DNA of 64,000 nt. Origin: Rhizobium sp. 16-449-1b (GTDB taxonomy: Bacteria; Pseudomonadota; Alphaproteobacteria; Rhizobiales; Rhizobiaceae). The position numbers and the translations under genes were made by a program. This document shows, piece after piece, positions 54,488-63,334 of this stretch (within the stretch, counting starts at the first letter, position 1; the number at the start of each line of letters is the position of its first letter). Where the stretch lies: contig NZ_JAGHMH010000029.1 in NCBI RefSeq assembly GCF_017741935.1, positions 62,001-126,000 of the forward strand. The letters run 5' to 3'. The notes below the pieces were generated by a model that saw nothing but the letters and a program-made list of their open reading frames with translations, had not been told where the DNA came from and did not search any database.

Positions 54488-54765
54488 TTGAGTCGATGGT
54501 TTGGCTCCATGCTGCGCGGCTCACGCTGCGTCGCGCAAGCATATTTGCGAGGTGCTGACGCGGGTCGGGTTGCGCACCGGGCAACAAACAACGCCGCGCC
54601 CGCCGACATCAACTCGTCGAACGCTGCCATCTCATTCGCTCGCCGCAGCCTGTTTCCGGTGGAATGTGGCCTTGTGCTACGGTTCGTTTCCCGAGGAAAT
54701 CGAGATGCCTTGGGTTCGCATCCCATCAAAATCGGTATATTGAAGCTGAGATTCAGTGGTGAGAT

Positions 54766-55728
54766 CTACGTAAGCCGCGAGCGCTTGGCCGCTTCGAGGT
54801 CGCCGCTAGGTTGTGGCACGATCTCCTCGATCTCACGCCTCTGCTGCGCATGTTTCTCTGGATTCTCAGCTTTTAACCTTTCGAGGTTGAGAAGCTTCCA
54901 GCGGACGGCGGGAAGCTCGGCCGCCCCAGGCAGGCCGATTGCGTCGAAATCTGGTTTGACGTCGTGGAGTGATAGCAGGAAGCGCATCGCCTCGTCGTCG
55001 AGTTTTGCAAGGATATCGGCCGTCATTCGGGTCCTCGCTGCTTTCAGATCTTCGAGGTCGATGGGCTCGATCGTCATCCCTTGAAACTCTTTCACGAAGG
55101 CTTCGTCGAGGTTTGCGATCGACGGCTTGATCAATTCGTGCGGCGGGCGCCCGGAACTGGCAACATAGATCAGAAAAGTTCGGAACAGGGCGTCGGTCAG
55201 ACCCTCGTTTTCATAGAGCAGCTTCACATCGAATAGGTCTCGCGGATGCTGCCGGTCCACCGCCGCGTGCAGTTTTCCGCCGAACAGGTCTTCGAACGAG
55301 ACGACTTGCATTTCGGCGAACCCGAATTGGTCCTCCACGGCCGCGCTCACACGTCTGCGTTCAGGCGGATGGACCGTTCCTCTTGCAACGGGTGACGTTT
55401 CGATCTTGATTTCGGCATTTCCCTGGCGGACGATAACGCGCGTGTCGTTGTTCCCGCCGCCGGCGATCCTTTGGACGCTCGCACCGCGCAGGCTACGGAT
55501 CAAGCCATCACGGATTTGCTCAAGTGTCGTGTCGATATTCTTCAGCGTCGTTTCGCGGTCCTCGATCGGCAGATAGGTCAGATCGATATCGACCGAGAGC
55601 CGCGGCATGTCGCGATAGAAGAGGTTAATCGCAGTGCCGCCCTTCAGGGCAAAGGCATCGTGGCGGGCGATAACAGGAAGGGATCGCACCAGGAGGTCGA
55701 CCTGGCGCATGTATTGTTCACGGGCCAT
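54766..55728 (-). CDS. AbiEii-family nucleotidyltransferase toxin
   Basis: A 320-residue intact toxin: LKGGTAINLFYRDMPRLSVD with DIDLTYLP (nucleotidyltransferase motif and catalytic Asp pair), FAEMQVVSFEDLFGGKLHAA, D-R-Q-H-P-R-D-L-F-D and a helical C-terminus. AbiEii enzymes act as GTP- or nucleotide-dependent transferases that stop growth on phage infection. The ATG lies 11 bases inside the antitoxin gene. A partial copy is at 6108-6720. Confidence 0.88.
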   Translation of the reverse strand: MAREQYMRQVDLLVRSLPVIARHDAFALKGGTAINLFYRDMPRLSVDIDLTYLPIEDRETTLKNIDTTLEQIRDGLIRSLRGASVQRIAGGGNNDTRVIVRQGNAEIKIETSPVARGTVHPPERRRVSAAVEDQFGFAEMQVVSFEDLFGGKLHAAVDRQHPRDLFDVKLLYENEGLTDALFRTFLIYVASSGRPPHELIKPSIANLDEAFVKEFQGMTIEPIDLEDLKAARTRMTADILAKLDDEAMRFLLSLHDVKPDFDAIGLPGAAELPAVRWKLLNLERLKAENPEKHAQQRREIEEIVPQPSGDLEAAKRSRLT

Positions 55729-56572
55729 TGGGGGTCTCCTTTGGCATCAAGTCGGCCGGTACTGTGATGCGGTAAATAGGGTGCAGCCGACCGCCCGGCG
55801 TCAGCGCCCGCTCACCCTTGCCGAGATCGACAGAGGACATGTCGATGTGCCGGCGCCAGGCATGATTATGCTTGTCGGCGAAGACGAAGAAGAGGCGTTT
55901 TGTTTTGACACTTCGGCACAGAGAGAGGAGCGTCGTCAGCAGTCTCGGGCGCAGATTAGCAAGGCTCTCAAACGCCACGTCCACCTTATGAAAGCTTTCG
56001 CCCTTCGGGACTTCGTCGAGCATTTCGAGAATCGCGCGTTCGGGTGAGGACATCGGCATCGGCCAGCGCCATGGGCTCTGTGCCAGTTCCGGATCATCGT
56101 CGCTGGAAAGGTCTAAGTCCGCGTTCTCAACGCCAGTCGCTCCTTCGCCAAACAGGACGTTACTCCTTGTCTTTACGTCTGCCTCCGTCGGCAGCTTCGA
56201 GAGCCACCGCGGGATATTGGATCCGTACAGATAAAGGGCGAATTCGCTGCCTAGCGACAGGTAATGAGCGTGTCCCCGCAAAGAGAGAGAGCTCGCTCCA
56301 CCGACATGAAATCTATGCTGCATAAGCCAGACGGCCGATAGCACGGGTATCTTCCAGCCTCCGACGACGTTTGGGCTAGTGCCCGATGAAAACGGACGGC
56401 GGTACAGGCCTGACTTGACGGGCTCGAGCCAGCCCTGTCTGACGTAGCCTGAGACGGACTGCCTCGAGATTGCGTGGCGGGTCATCCAGTCCGAATCCAC
56501 CAAGAAACCAGGTGGGACTTGATAGAGAAGTTGCTTTAGCTTTGTTTCTCGTTGTCCATTCATGGTTGACAT
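55718..56572 (-). CDS. AbiEi-family antitoxin
   Basis: A 284-residue protein: N-terminal winged helix (FLVDSDWMTRHAISRQSVSG, GWLEPVKSGLYRRP) and C-terminal AbiEi domain (SPERAILEMLDEVPKGESF, KTKRLFFVFADKHNHAW). Likely represses its operon and neutralises AbiEii. No clear ribosome site precedes ATG at 56572; a TATGCT-like -10 is very close, so the transcript may be leaderless. 56563 is another start. Confidence 0.85.
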   Translation of the reverse strand: MSTMNGQRETKLKQLLYQVPPGFLVDSDWMTRHAISRQSVSGYVRQGWLEPVKSGLYRRPFSSGTSPNVVGGWKIPVLSAVWLMQHRFHVGGASSLSLRGHAHYLSLGSEFALYLYGSNIPRWLSKLPTEADVKTRSNVLFGEGATGVENADLDLSSDDDPELAQSPWRWPMPMSSPERAILEMLDEVPKGESFHKVDVAFESLANLRPRLLTTLLSLCRSVKTKRLFFVFADKHNHAWRRHIDMSSVDLGKGERALTPGGRLHPIYRITVPADLMPKETPNGP

Positions 56573-56750
56573 TCTAGCATAAAAATAAAGTGCATGCGAG
56601 GTCGACTTTACTGAGATGAGAATTTGTCTATTATTAATAGACAACAGGCGCCATTCTCAAAGCCATTGTCGGGTGAACACTCAATCATTCGCGCCATGGC
56701 CGGAACGGACTCCATGCAGTCGGTCAGGCGAGCAGAGGCGGCAAATCGGA

Positions 56751-56978
56751 CTAGTCGCCGGATTTCGTGATACGAACACCGACTCCATTTTCGAATAGGA
56801 ATTCGAGACCTGCCGCCTCAAATGCTAGTTGGATTGTCTTCAATGTCGCAGTGTGTCCGGTTTTCCCGCCTTCAAGGCGGGTTACTGTAGCCGGAGTAAC
56901 GCCAGCCGCTTTCGCAAGATCTCTCACACCCCATTTCAGTGCCGCGCGAGCCATGCGAATTTGATCCCCTGTAATCAT
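56751..56978 (-). CDS. Small XRE-family regulator (module copy 3)
   Basis: Seventy-five residues: MITGDQIRMARAALKWGVRD, then AGVTPATVTRLEGGKTGH and IQLAFEAAGLEFLFENGVG. AAGG lies 7 bases before ATG. Same family as copies 1 and 2. Confidence 0.85.
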   Translation of the reverse strand: MITGDQIRMARAALKWGVRDLAKAAGVTPATVTRLEGGKTGHTATLKTIQLAFEAAGLEFLFENGVGVRITKSGD

Positions 56979-56987
56979 ATTATAACC

Positions 56988-57003
56988 TTGACATCATTGT
57001 CAA
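56988..57003 (-). promoter_or_regulatory. Palindrome upstream of the XRE gene, copy 3
   Basis: TTGACA-TCAT-TGTCAA, 6-bp arms, 9 bases before the ATG at 56978. Likely operator or promoter overlap. Confidence 0.45.
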
Positions 57004-57036
57004 TTGCTTCAGAGTCCTTATTTGCTGTCGCACGAC

Positions 57037-57069
57037 GGTCAAGAGAGGAGCTGCAATACTCGCTTGACC
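57037..57069 (+). promoter_or_regulatory. Hairpin upstream of leader ORF, copy 3
   Basis: GGTCAAGAGAG and CTCGCTTGACC pair at 10 of 11 positions with an 11-base loop, directly before the shared CTAACCACAATC block. Its arms differ from those of copy 1 but remain complementary. Confidence 0.6.
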
Positions 57070-57101
57070 TAACCACAATCTAGCTATCAGGAGCTTGGAT
57101 C

Positions 57102-57239
57102 ATGGCTGATTCTGAGAATAGCAGATGTTTGCCCGCAATCACTCGCCGAAAACTCCCCTACATACTCGCGACGTTTTCACCGGCTTTCGGAGCATCAAGT
57201 CCATGTAGGTTTCATCGGAACCGAGGAAAACGCAAATGA
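57102..57239 (+). CDS. Leader ORF, copy 3 (45 residues)
   Basis: ATG at 57102 follows GGAG. Product starts MADSENSRCLPAITRRKLPY, ends with RKR-type residues and stops at ATGA overlapping the Tat gene. Same length as copy 1; the last 25 codons share little with it. Confidence 0.6.
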   Translation: MADSENSRCLPAITRRKLPYILATFSPAFGASSPCRFHRNRGKRK

Positions 57240-57859
57240 CCGGTTCGGAACACACTATTGAGACAACGCGTCGGAGCCTATTGGCCGGTGCCGCCGCATC
57301 GATCATCAAGGCCCAGGAAGTGGTTCGACCTGCATGGGTCGGGAACAGTGCGGATCCCGCGGTGGCTTTATGGCGTGATTGGCTGACGGCGCACAGATCG
57401 TTCCGCGACGCCTGTCGTCGGCAGCAAAGGCTCGAGACAGAAATGCTCCGCGAGTTTGGCAGTTTCCCACGGGTGCAAATCGCCCTTTTCGAGGGCGATG
57501 GTTTCATCTGGGCCTATACCGCTGACGAAATCAACCGCCTATTGTCAGACCCCAAACAGGGGGGCATGCTTCGGACGACGCTGGCTGAACTAGCGGCACG
57601 GCATGCTGACTGGAATAGAGTGGCACTTCGCATCGGATACTCCAAAGCCAAGCACGATGAAGCGGAAACCGCTAAGGCAGAAGACGAATTATCCGAGGCG
57701 CTATGGAACGCCGCGCCCCAATCTTTCGCCGGCATCGCGGCGAAACTGCATTGTGTCCTGGAGACGGAAGATCCAGGCTCGGGCTTGCAGGAAGCACCCT
57801 GGCCGCAGCTACGAGCTATTCTCGCTGATCTTATCCAGATCGCGGTGCCGGACGATTGA
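57236..57859 (+). CDS. Tat-signal protein of a rhizobial multicopy family, copy 3
   Basis: A 207-residue protein: twin-arginine-like start ETTRRSLLAGAAASII, then VALWRDWLTAHRSF, CRRQQRLETEMLREF, GFIWAYTADEINRLL, GYSKAKHDEAETAKAED, LHCVLETEDPGSGLQEAPWP. Predicted exported helical protein, function unknown. Start overlaps the leader stop by 4 bases. Confidence 0.78.
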   Translation: MTGSEHTIETTRRSLLAGAAASIIKAQEVVRPAWVGNSADPAVALWRDWLTAHRSFRDACRRQQRLETEMLREFGSFPRVQIALFEGDGFIWAYTADEINRLLSDPKQGGMLRTTLAELAARHADWNRVALRIGYSKAKHDEAETAKAEDELSEALWNAAPQSFAGIAAKLHCVLETEDPGSGLQEAPWPQLRAILADLIQIAVPDD

Positions 57860-57884
57860 TTGTCGCGTGTCCGACGTGCGCGCG

Positions 57885-57923
57885 TTAATTAAGCGCGCTT
57901 ACCTAAGCTCAGCGCTTAATTAA
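57885..57923. repeat. AT-rich perfect inverted repeat after the Tat gene
   Basis: TTAATTAAGCGC (57885-57896) and GCGCTTAATTAA (57912-57923), 12-bp perfect arms, 15-base spacer, beginning 26 bases after the Tat stop. Could be a terminator-like structure, a protein site or the scar of a lost element. Confidence 0.7.
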
Positions 57924-58125
57924 ATTAAATGCTTCTTGCTTAAATAAGGTTATGTCTGCTTCCCAATCCAAACATCGCTTGGTCGTTTCGTCGAAACGAT
58001 CTGTCAGCGAAATAGGAAGCTTGGCTGGACTTTTTCCTGGCCGGTGTGGCGGATACTGCCAGTCAAGCGTCTGAAGCTACGACCTAGATCGCGAACTTTT
58101 CAAGGAAGATCGGGAAAGGATCACA

Positions 58126-58363
58126 ATGGAGAGTGATAGAGTTCGCATTCACGAAGTTTTCCAGCAGAACCCTTTTCACACGGCGAACCATATTGTTCAG
58201 ATAAAGGCCTGTTCGCACCAACGGTCAACGCTGCACTCGCCGATCTGGAGCGATTGGGCATCGTTGATAAGGTCACCGGCCGCAACGTGGCCGCGTGTTC
58301 AGTTATCGCCGATATCTCGCAATTCTCAGTGAAGGCACCGGTCCCATACCTATCAGTTCATGA
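58126..58363 (+). pseudogene. Remnant of a Fic-family protein (C-terminal winged helix)
   Basis: Three frames in succession read like the end of a Fic/DUF4172-type protein: IHEVFQQNPFHTANHIV, then APTVNAALADLERLGIVD, then RGRVFSYRRYLAILSEG ending at TGA 58361-58363. The Fic core itself is absent. Confidence 0.65.
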
Positions 58364-58484
58364 AGATAGATGAGCCGAAGGTTCGATTCCCCTCAAGAAC
58401 ATGGGACCGACTTTCCAAGGAGGTATCGTTCCCGCGACGTTCGATGAGCGCGTTTCCGTTCGCGTATCCGTACGGCCTCATCTG

Positions 58485-58874
58485 CTACCGCTTTACCGCG
58501 ACGCATTTGACCTCTGCAAGTAAGCCAGGATGTGCGAGTTCGGATACGCCGATCCGAGTCCATGCGTAGGTCCCTTTTGGGAAGACCTCGTTCTTCACTG
58601 TCCGGAAGATATTCATGTGTTTGGCCATCTCCACATGGTAGCTGGTCATTTCCACCACGTCGTCAAAGGTGCAACTCGCTGCCTCAAGAACGATGCGGAG
58701 GTTTTCCCACATCGCGCGAAACTGTTCTTCCGGGTTCTCGATCACCTGCAGGTCCCTCGTGCGGCCGACTTGCCCGACGACGTATATCGTGTTGCCGACT
58801 TTAACTGCCGGGGCATATCCTGCGCGGGCAACGATTTCGCGCATTTCTTCCGGAATAATCACTTCTCGATCCAT
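58485..58874 (-). CDS. RidA-family (YjgF/YER057c) protein
   Basis: A 129-residue protein: VVGQVGRTRDLQVIENPEEQ, FRAMWENLRIVLEAASCTFDD and ARIGV-type end (WTRIGVSELAHPGLLAEVKC). The usual catalytic Arg of RidA (R105 in the R-x-A-V-x-V motif) appears replaced, the strand being T-R-I-G-V, so imine deaminase activity is uncertain. Divergent from the TetR gene at 59024. Confidence 0.85.
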   Translation of the reverse strand: MDREVIIPEEMREIVARAGYAPAVKVGNTIYVVGQVGRTRDLQVIENPEEQFRAMWENLRIVLEAASCTFDDVVEMTSYHVEMAKHMNIFRTVKNEVFPKGTYAWTRIGVSELAHPGLLAEVKCVAVKR

Positions 58875-58996
58875 CGTCCTGCACCTTTCCCTGTTAGAAA
58901 TAGGCGGCCCAGATAGAGAAGGGCGGCGCCACAACATCACAATCCTCTACCTAACCTCGGGCCTCTACCTAACGTCGGGAAATATGACTTGCAATA

Positions 58997-59012
58997 GAAA
59001 CCGAATGGTTCC
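58997..59012 (+). promoter_or_regulatory. Operator palindrome between RidA and TetR genes
   Basis: GAAACC-GAAT-GGTTCC; nearly the same as the perfect palindrome at 59645-59660. Nested in a wider repeat TGCAATA/ATATTGCA. Probable TetR binding site. Confidence 0.6.
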
Positions 59013-59023
59013 ATATTGCATCC

Positions 59024-59635
59024 ATGGTCAAACGCACTGAGACATCCCCGTCCGTTGGACGCCCGCGCGAATTCGAGCTCGATGATGCAGTTCGCAAGGC
59101 GATGGCCGTGTTCTGGGATCGCGGGTATCACGATGCGTCTTTGCCCGACCTGCTTGAAGGCATGGAACTATCAAGAGGCAGTTTCTATAAGGCATTTGTC
59201 GATAAGAGGGGCGTCTATCTGCGCGCGCTCGATGTTTACATCGAAGATGCCATTCGTAAGGTGGGCGAGACCTTGCATTCCAACCCATCGCCCAAAGCCG
59301 CAATTCGAGAGGCATTTTCGCGACAGGTCGAAGAGTCCTCTGGCAAGGAGGGACTGCGTGGGTGTTTTGTCGTGTTGTCGGCGGTCGAAATGCTTCCCGC
59401 GGACGAAGAGGTATCCATTCGAATTTCCCGCCTGTTTCGGCGGCTGCAAGATCTTTATGCGGCAGCGATCATTAGGGCTCAAGCCCTAGGTGAGATTGAT
59501 CCTGATCTGGACGAGCGGACACTTGCAAGGTTCCTCGTATGCCAGATCCAAGGAATGAGGGTGCTGGGCAAGGCAGGGGCGGATCGCGAGAGCACGAAGG
59601 CAATGGTCGACTTCGCTCTGAAACCTCTCAACTAA
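59024..59635 (+). CDS. TetR-family regulator
   Basis: The 203-residue protein has an N-terminal HTH (ELDDAVRKAMAVFWDRGYHDA, LPDLLEGMELSRGSFYKAF) and a C-terminal domain with Cys (GCFVVLSAVE). Two matching palindromes flank its gene, so it likely controls itself, the RidA gene and the MFS gene. Confidence 0.9.
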   Translation: MVKRTETSPSVGRPREFELDDAVRKAMAVFWDRGYHDASLPDLLEGMELSRGSFYKAFVDKRGVYLRALDVYIEDAIRKVGETLHSNPSPKAAIREAFSRQVEESSGKEGLRGCFVVLSAVEMLPADEEVSIRISRLFRRLQDLYAAAIIRAQALGEIDPDLDERTLARFLVCQIQGMRVLGKAGADRESTKAMVDFALKPLN

Positions 59636-59644
59636 CTATAATTA

Positions 59645-59660
59645 GGAACCAATAGGTTCC
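59645..59660 (+). promoter_or_regulatory. Operator palindrome before the MFS gene
   Basis: GGAACC-AATA-GGTTCC, perfect 6-bp arms, 45 bases before the MFS start. Confidence 0.65.
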
Positions 59661-59705
59661 AAATATCACGCTTTTGAAGGCGCTTGATCGGCTTCCCCTG
59701 ACCAT

Positions 59706-61136
59706 ATGGAGAGAATATTGGAACACCCGCGTGAACTCGAGCACAATCTTGATCCTCAAAGGTGGAAGGCACTGGTCATTCTGCTGACCGGGGCTTTTCT
59801 GCCGCCGCTGGACTTCTTCATCGTGAACGTCGCGCTGCCGTCGATCCGGGAGGACTTCCAGGCTTCCGCGTCGACAATGCAGCTGATCATCTCTGGCTAC
59901 GCCACCACCTATGCGGTCATGCTGATCACCGGCGGCAGGCTTGGCGACCTCTATGGCCGACGAAATGTCTTTCTGGCTGGGATGGCCGCGTTTGCCGCCG
60001 CCTCTGCCCTATGCGGGTTTGCCTGGTCTCCGTCGGTCCTGATCACCGGGCGTATTCTTCAGGGATTTGCTGCAGCGGTTATGGCGCCGCAGGCTTTGGC
60101 GTCAATCAATGCAATTTTCCCGGACCACGAAAAATCGAGGGCACTCAGCTTCTATGCCCTGACATTCGGGGTGGCGTCCATGGCTGGACTGTTTCTCGGC
60201 GGGGCGCTGATTGCGCTGAATATCTTCGGCCTCGGATGGCGAACTATTTTCCTCATCAATCTTCCTGTGATCGCGATAGCGGCGCCGTCCGCCATGATGA
60301 TGCTGCGCGAGACGCGGTCGGAGCATGCAAGGAGATTGGATCTTGGGGGAGCTGCACTGATCGCGCTTGCGCTTTTTGCGTTGATCTCGCCTCTGATCGA
60401 GGGCAGGGAACATGGATGGCCGGTTTGGTCGATCCTGATGCTTGCCGCTTCCCTGCCACTTCTCTTGCTGTTTTGGCGCTATGAGCAAAAGATGGGCGCG
60501 GCGGGAAGAGATCCAATCGTCGAACCGCGGCTCCTTCGGGTCCCGGGATTGAAGCGCGGACTTCTTGCCGCAGTGTTCTTCTACGCCTTCGCGGCCTTCT
60601 GGCTCACATTCTCGGTCTATCAACAGGGCGGCCTTGGTCGCACACCTTTCGAGGCCGGGGTTGCTATCCTTCCTGCTGCGGTCGGGTTCGTTCTGGGGCC
60701 ATTTGCGAGCGGGCGCATCCTTCGCGTCTTCGGCAGATATTCCGCCGCCGCAGGCATGACCCTGGAAGCGGCCGGATTGTTCGGGACGGCTGCCCTGATC
60801 TCATTCGGCGCATCAGAATTCCTCTTCGTCGCACTGTTCCTGATTGGCGCCGGACAGGGAATTGCGCTTCCAAACCTTGTGAAAACAGTCGTGCAGCGGG
60901 TTGACCCCATGCAATCTGGTCTGGCTTCAGGCCTGATCAATTCGATGCTTCAGATCGGGGGCGCCTTGGCGACGGCTCTTATCGGCGGATTATTTTTCTC
61001 AATCCTGGGCTCGGCAACCGATCTGGGATCCATCGGTCACGCCTACAGCGTCGCCGCAGTCGCAATAGCTCTATGCCTTCTCATCGCAGGTTGGCTTTCT
61101 GTCGGCCTTGCACCGAACACGCAGGCCCAACGATGA
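59706..61136 (+). CDS. MFS drug exporter, DHA2 (14-span) family
   Basis: The 476-residue product has about 14 predicted membrane spans. Motifs: LPPLDFFIVNVALPSI (motif D1 of DHA2), GRLGDLYGRRNVF (motif A), GFAAAVMAPQALA (motif C-like). It exports hydrophobic or cationic compounds in exchange for protons. No strong ribosome site is seen before ATG at 59706. TetR-controlled by the operator at 59645. Confidence 0.9.
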   Translation: MERILEHPRELEHNLDPQRWKALVILLTGAFLPPLDFFIVNVALPSIREDFQASASTMQLIISGYATTYAVMLITGGRLGDLYGRRNVFLAGMAAFAAASALCGFAWSPSVLITGRILQGFAAAVMAPQALASINAIFPDHEKSRALSFYALTFGVASMAGLFLGGALIALNIFGLGWRTIFLINLPVIAIAAPSAMMMLRETRSEHARRLDLGGAALIALALFALISPLIEGREHGWPVWSILMLAASLPLLLLFWRYEQKMGAAGRDPIVEPRLLRVPGLKRGLLAAVFFYAFAAFWLTFSVYQQGGLGRTPFEAGVAILPAAVGFVLGPFASGRILRVFGRYSAAAGMTLEAAGLFGTAALISFGASEFLFVALFLIGAGQGIALPNLVKTVVQRVDPMQSGLASGLINSMLQIGGALATALIGGLFFSILGSATDLGSIGHAYSVAAVAIALCLLIAGWLSVGLAPNTQAQR

Positions 61137-61241
61137 CCGCTGAGGCCGTTGATGGTGTGACCTTTCCCGCCCTGGCTGGCGGTCTTCAGCACACAATCAT
61201 CCTTCTACAGATCGAAGCAAAACGCATTGAGGTAAAACGCC

Positions 61242-61997
61242 ATGAATAACATCCCCACTATTGCACTTGCGGGTAAGCGCGCGCTTGTAACCGGCGCTGC
61301 CCGAGGTATCGGTGCGGCCATCGCTCTCAAGCTGGCCGAAGATGGTGCCGACGTTGCGATCACTTATGAGAAGTCGGCGGAAAAAGCCGAAGCTCTGGCC
61401 GCTGAAATCCGCGCAATGGGCCGCAACGCGATCGCCATTCAAGCCGATGCGGCGAATACCGAAGCTGCGGCGGCTACTGTCGAGCAAACCGTGGTGGAGC
61501 TCGGCGGCCTCGACATTCTGGTCAATAATGCCGGCGTCCTGTTCGCAGGTGATTTTCCCACACAGCCACTGGAAGAGATCGATCTTCAACTGAACGTCAA
61601 CGTGCGCGGCGTCTTCCTCATCACCCAGGCGGCGCTGAAACACATCCCGAATGGAGGCCGAATCATCAGCATCGGCAGTAATGCAGGCCTGTCTGTCCCC
61701 TTTACAGGGATTGCGGTCTACGCGGCGACTAAATCGGCACTGGAGAGCTTTACGCGCGGTCTTGCACGTGAGCTTGGCCCGCGGGAGATTTCGGTCACTC
61801 TGGTCCGGCCGGGCCCGATCGACACCGACATGAACCCTGCCGATGGCGCTCTTGCACCGGCTATCCTGCCGAGCCTGTCGATTGCCCGTTACGGTCGGAC
61901 CCGAGAGGTTGCAGAGGCCGTCGCCTTCCTCGCCGGGCCGGGCGCAGGTTACATCACTGGCTCGGGCATTCTCGTCGATGGCGGCATAAGCGCTTGA
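61242..61997 (+). CDS. Short-chain dehydrogenase/reductase
   Basis: A 251-residue classical SDR: TGAARGIGAAIA, NNAGV, catalytic Ser in SIGSNAG, Y-x3-K (YAATK), and the PGPIDTDMNP segment. GAGG precedes ATG. Downstream of the MFS gene by about 105 bases, perhaps the same unit. Substrate unknown. Confidence 0.92.
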   Translation: MNNIPTIALAGKRALVTGAARGIGAAIALKLAEDGADVAITYEKSAEKAEALAAEIRAMGRNAIAIQADAANTEAAAATVEQTVVELGGLDILVNNAGVLFAGDFPTQPLEEIDLQLNVNVRGVFLITQAALKHIPNGGRIISIGSNAGLSVPFTGIAVYAATKSALESFTRGLARELGPREISVTLVRPGPIDTDMNPADGALAPAILPSLSIARYGRTREVAEAVAFLAGPGAGYITGSGILVDGGISA

Positions 61998-62076
61998 GCA
62001 TCGTGCAGAGCGGGACCAAGCGCCTCGCGCAGCGCAACCTTCATATCCATTCTCAGTGCAGAGACGGGAGATACGC

Positions 62077-62246
62077 ATGGAATATTCGCGCATTGGAAAT
62101 ACCGGATTGGAGGTCTCTCGGCTCTGCCTTAGATGCGTGGGCTATGGCGAACCTGACCGTGGCGGTCATCCGTGGACTCTCACGGGAGAAAAAGTCGCCC
62201 ATTTATCCGCAAAGCGGTTGGACTGGGAATCAACTTCTTCCTTCCC
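62077..62246 (+). pseudogene. N-terminal remnant of an aldo/keto reductase
   Basis: MEYSRIGNTGLEVSRLCLRC...GYGEPDRGGHPWTL is the start of a YajO/IolS-like aldo/keto reductase; the next frame continues RPFIRKAVGLGINFF, then similarity ends. The normal protein is about 330 residues. Confidence 0.75.
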
Positions 62247-62721
62247 ATAACCATAACCGCTCGAGAATTGTCGACGTTGACCTAGTTGTTCCAACGATGG
62301 GGGCCGACACAGACCCATCCGCCTTGTTCCTGACCAAGCCCGTCAGTCGGAGTTGGACCGCTTGATCGCGCTTCCAGGCCCGATAGCTCACGCCTTGGAC
62401 TATTCGAGTTATCCTAACGTGCAAAGCGACAAGATCGGGACGCATGAGACTCCTGCATGGAGCCCCACACAACGGCTGCTTTCCGGTTCTAGTCCGGGTG
62501 ATCTGCGTGAAGTCAGCGTATCTCACCTTCCAGGTGACGGTCTTCGCCCGAGGGCGTTGCAGAAACGGCTCGCTGTCTGACCTGGCCCACCTGCCTAGCG
62601 AATTGCGAGACAGAGCGAATGCGCGAGATTGAATTCCTCAAAATGCGCTCAGTTTGGAATATGTGTCTTTGATAATCTATAAAAACTCTAGAAATTAAAG
62701 ATAACAAATTTGAGGCGGGCA
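62247..62721. other. Gene-poor stretch holding a dinB fragment
   Basis: Apart from the dinB fragment at 62484-62556, no gene is seen. Confidence 0.4.
62484..62556 (-). pseudogene. Fragment of a second dinB
   Basis: The minus strand encodes RYADFTQITRTRTGK, and about 70 bases match 37411-37485 of dinB (shared block GTGATCTGCGTGAAGTCAGC). No other part of the gene remains. Confidence 0.7.
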
Positions 62722-63312
62722 ATGAACATACTCGGCATAAGCGGCAGCGTAAAACAACCGTCACGTACGGCGCGCGTTGTCTCGGATATCTTAGCCTCGA
62801 TCGAGAGACAAGCAAACGTCTCCGTGGATACGATCGATCTGGCTATCGCGGCGCCGATCCTGTTCAGGGCTCTCCGCGCCGATCAACTGGATGAGGCAGG
62901 TCGCAGGATAGTCGATGCCGTGGAGGCTGCCGATGTGCTTGTCGTCGGTTCGCCGGTCTACCGCGCGTCCTATACCGGCGCGTTGAAGCATCTCTTCGAT
63001 CTCGTCGATTTCCGTGCGCTTCAGGGCAAGCGCGTGGTCCTTGCCGCAACGGGCGGCACGCCGTTGCATGGTCTCATGCTGGAGCATCAGTTCCGGCCGC
63101 TGTTCGGCTTCTTCGGCGCCGTCACCGTGCCAACGACGGTCAACGCCGTTCAGGCGGATTTCACCGAATACACGATTTCGAATCCGGCGATTGAGGCACG
63201 CATCGAGCGCGCCGTCGCCGAGTTGATCGATCTTCTACCGGCTGCGGCCCTTGCCCCGGGGGATCACCATACGGCCCTTCGCGTCGTTTCGCGCGAAACG
63301 GTCGCCAACTGA
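62722..63312 (+). CDS. NADPH-dependent FMN reductase (MsuE/SsuE-like)
   Basis: A 196-residue flavodoxin-like reductase: ILGISGSVKQPSRTARV (phosphate-binding loop), VVGSPVYRASYTGALKHLFDLVD, ATGGTPLHGLMLEHQFRPLFGFFGA. It would supply reduced FMN to the monooxygenase encoded 22 bases downstream. GAGG precedes ATG at 62722. Confidence 0.88.
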   Translation: MNILGISGSVKQPSRTARVVSDILASIERQANVSVDTIDLAIAAPILFRALRADQLDEAGRRIVDAVEAADVLVVGSPVYRASYTGALKHLFDLVDFRALQGKRVVLAATGGTPLHGLMLEHQFRPLFGFFGAVTVPTTVNAVQADFTEYTISNPAIEARIERAVAELIDLLPAAALAPGDHHTALRVVSRETVAN

Positions 63313-63334
63313 CATCAGGAAAGAGGAGATTCCC

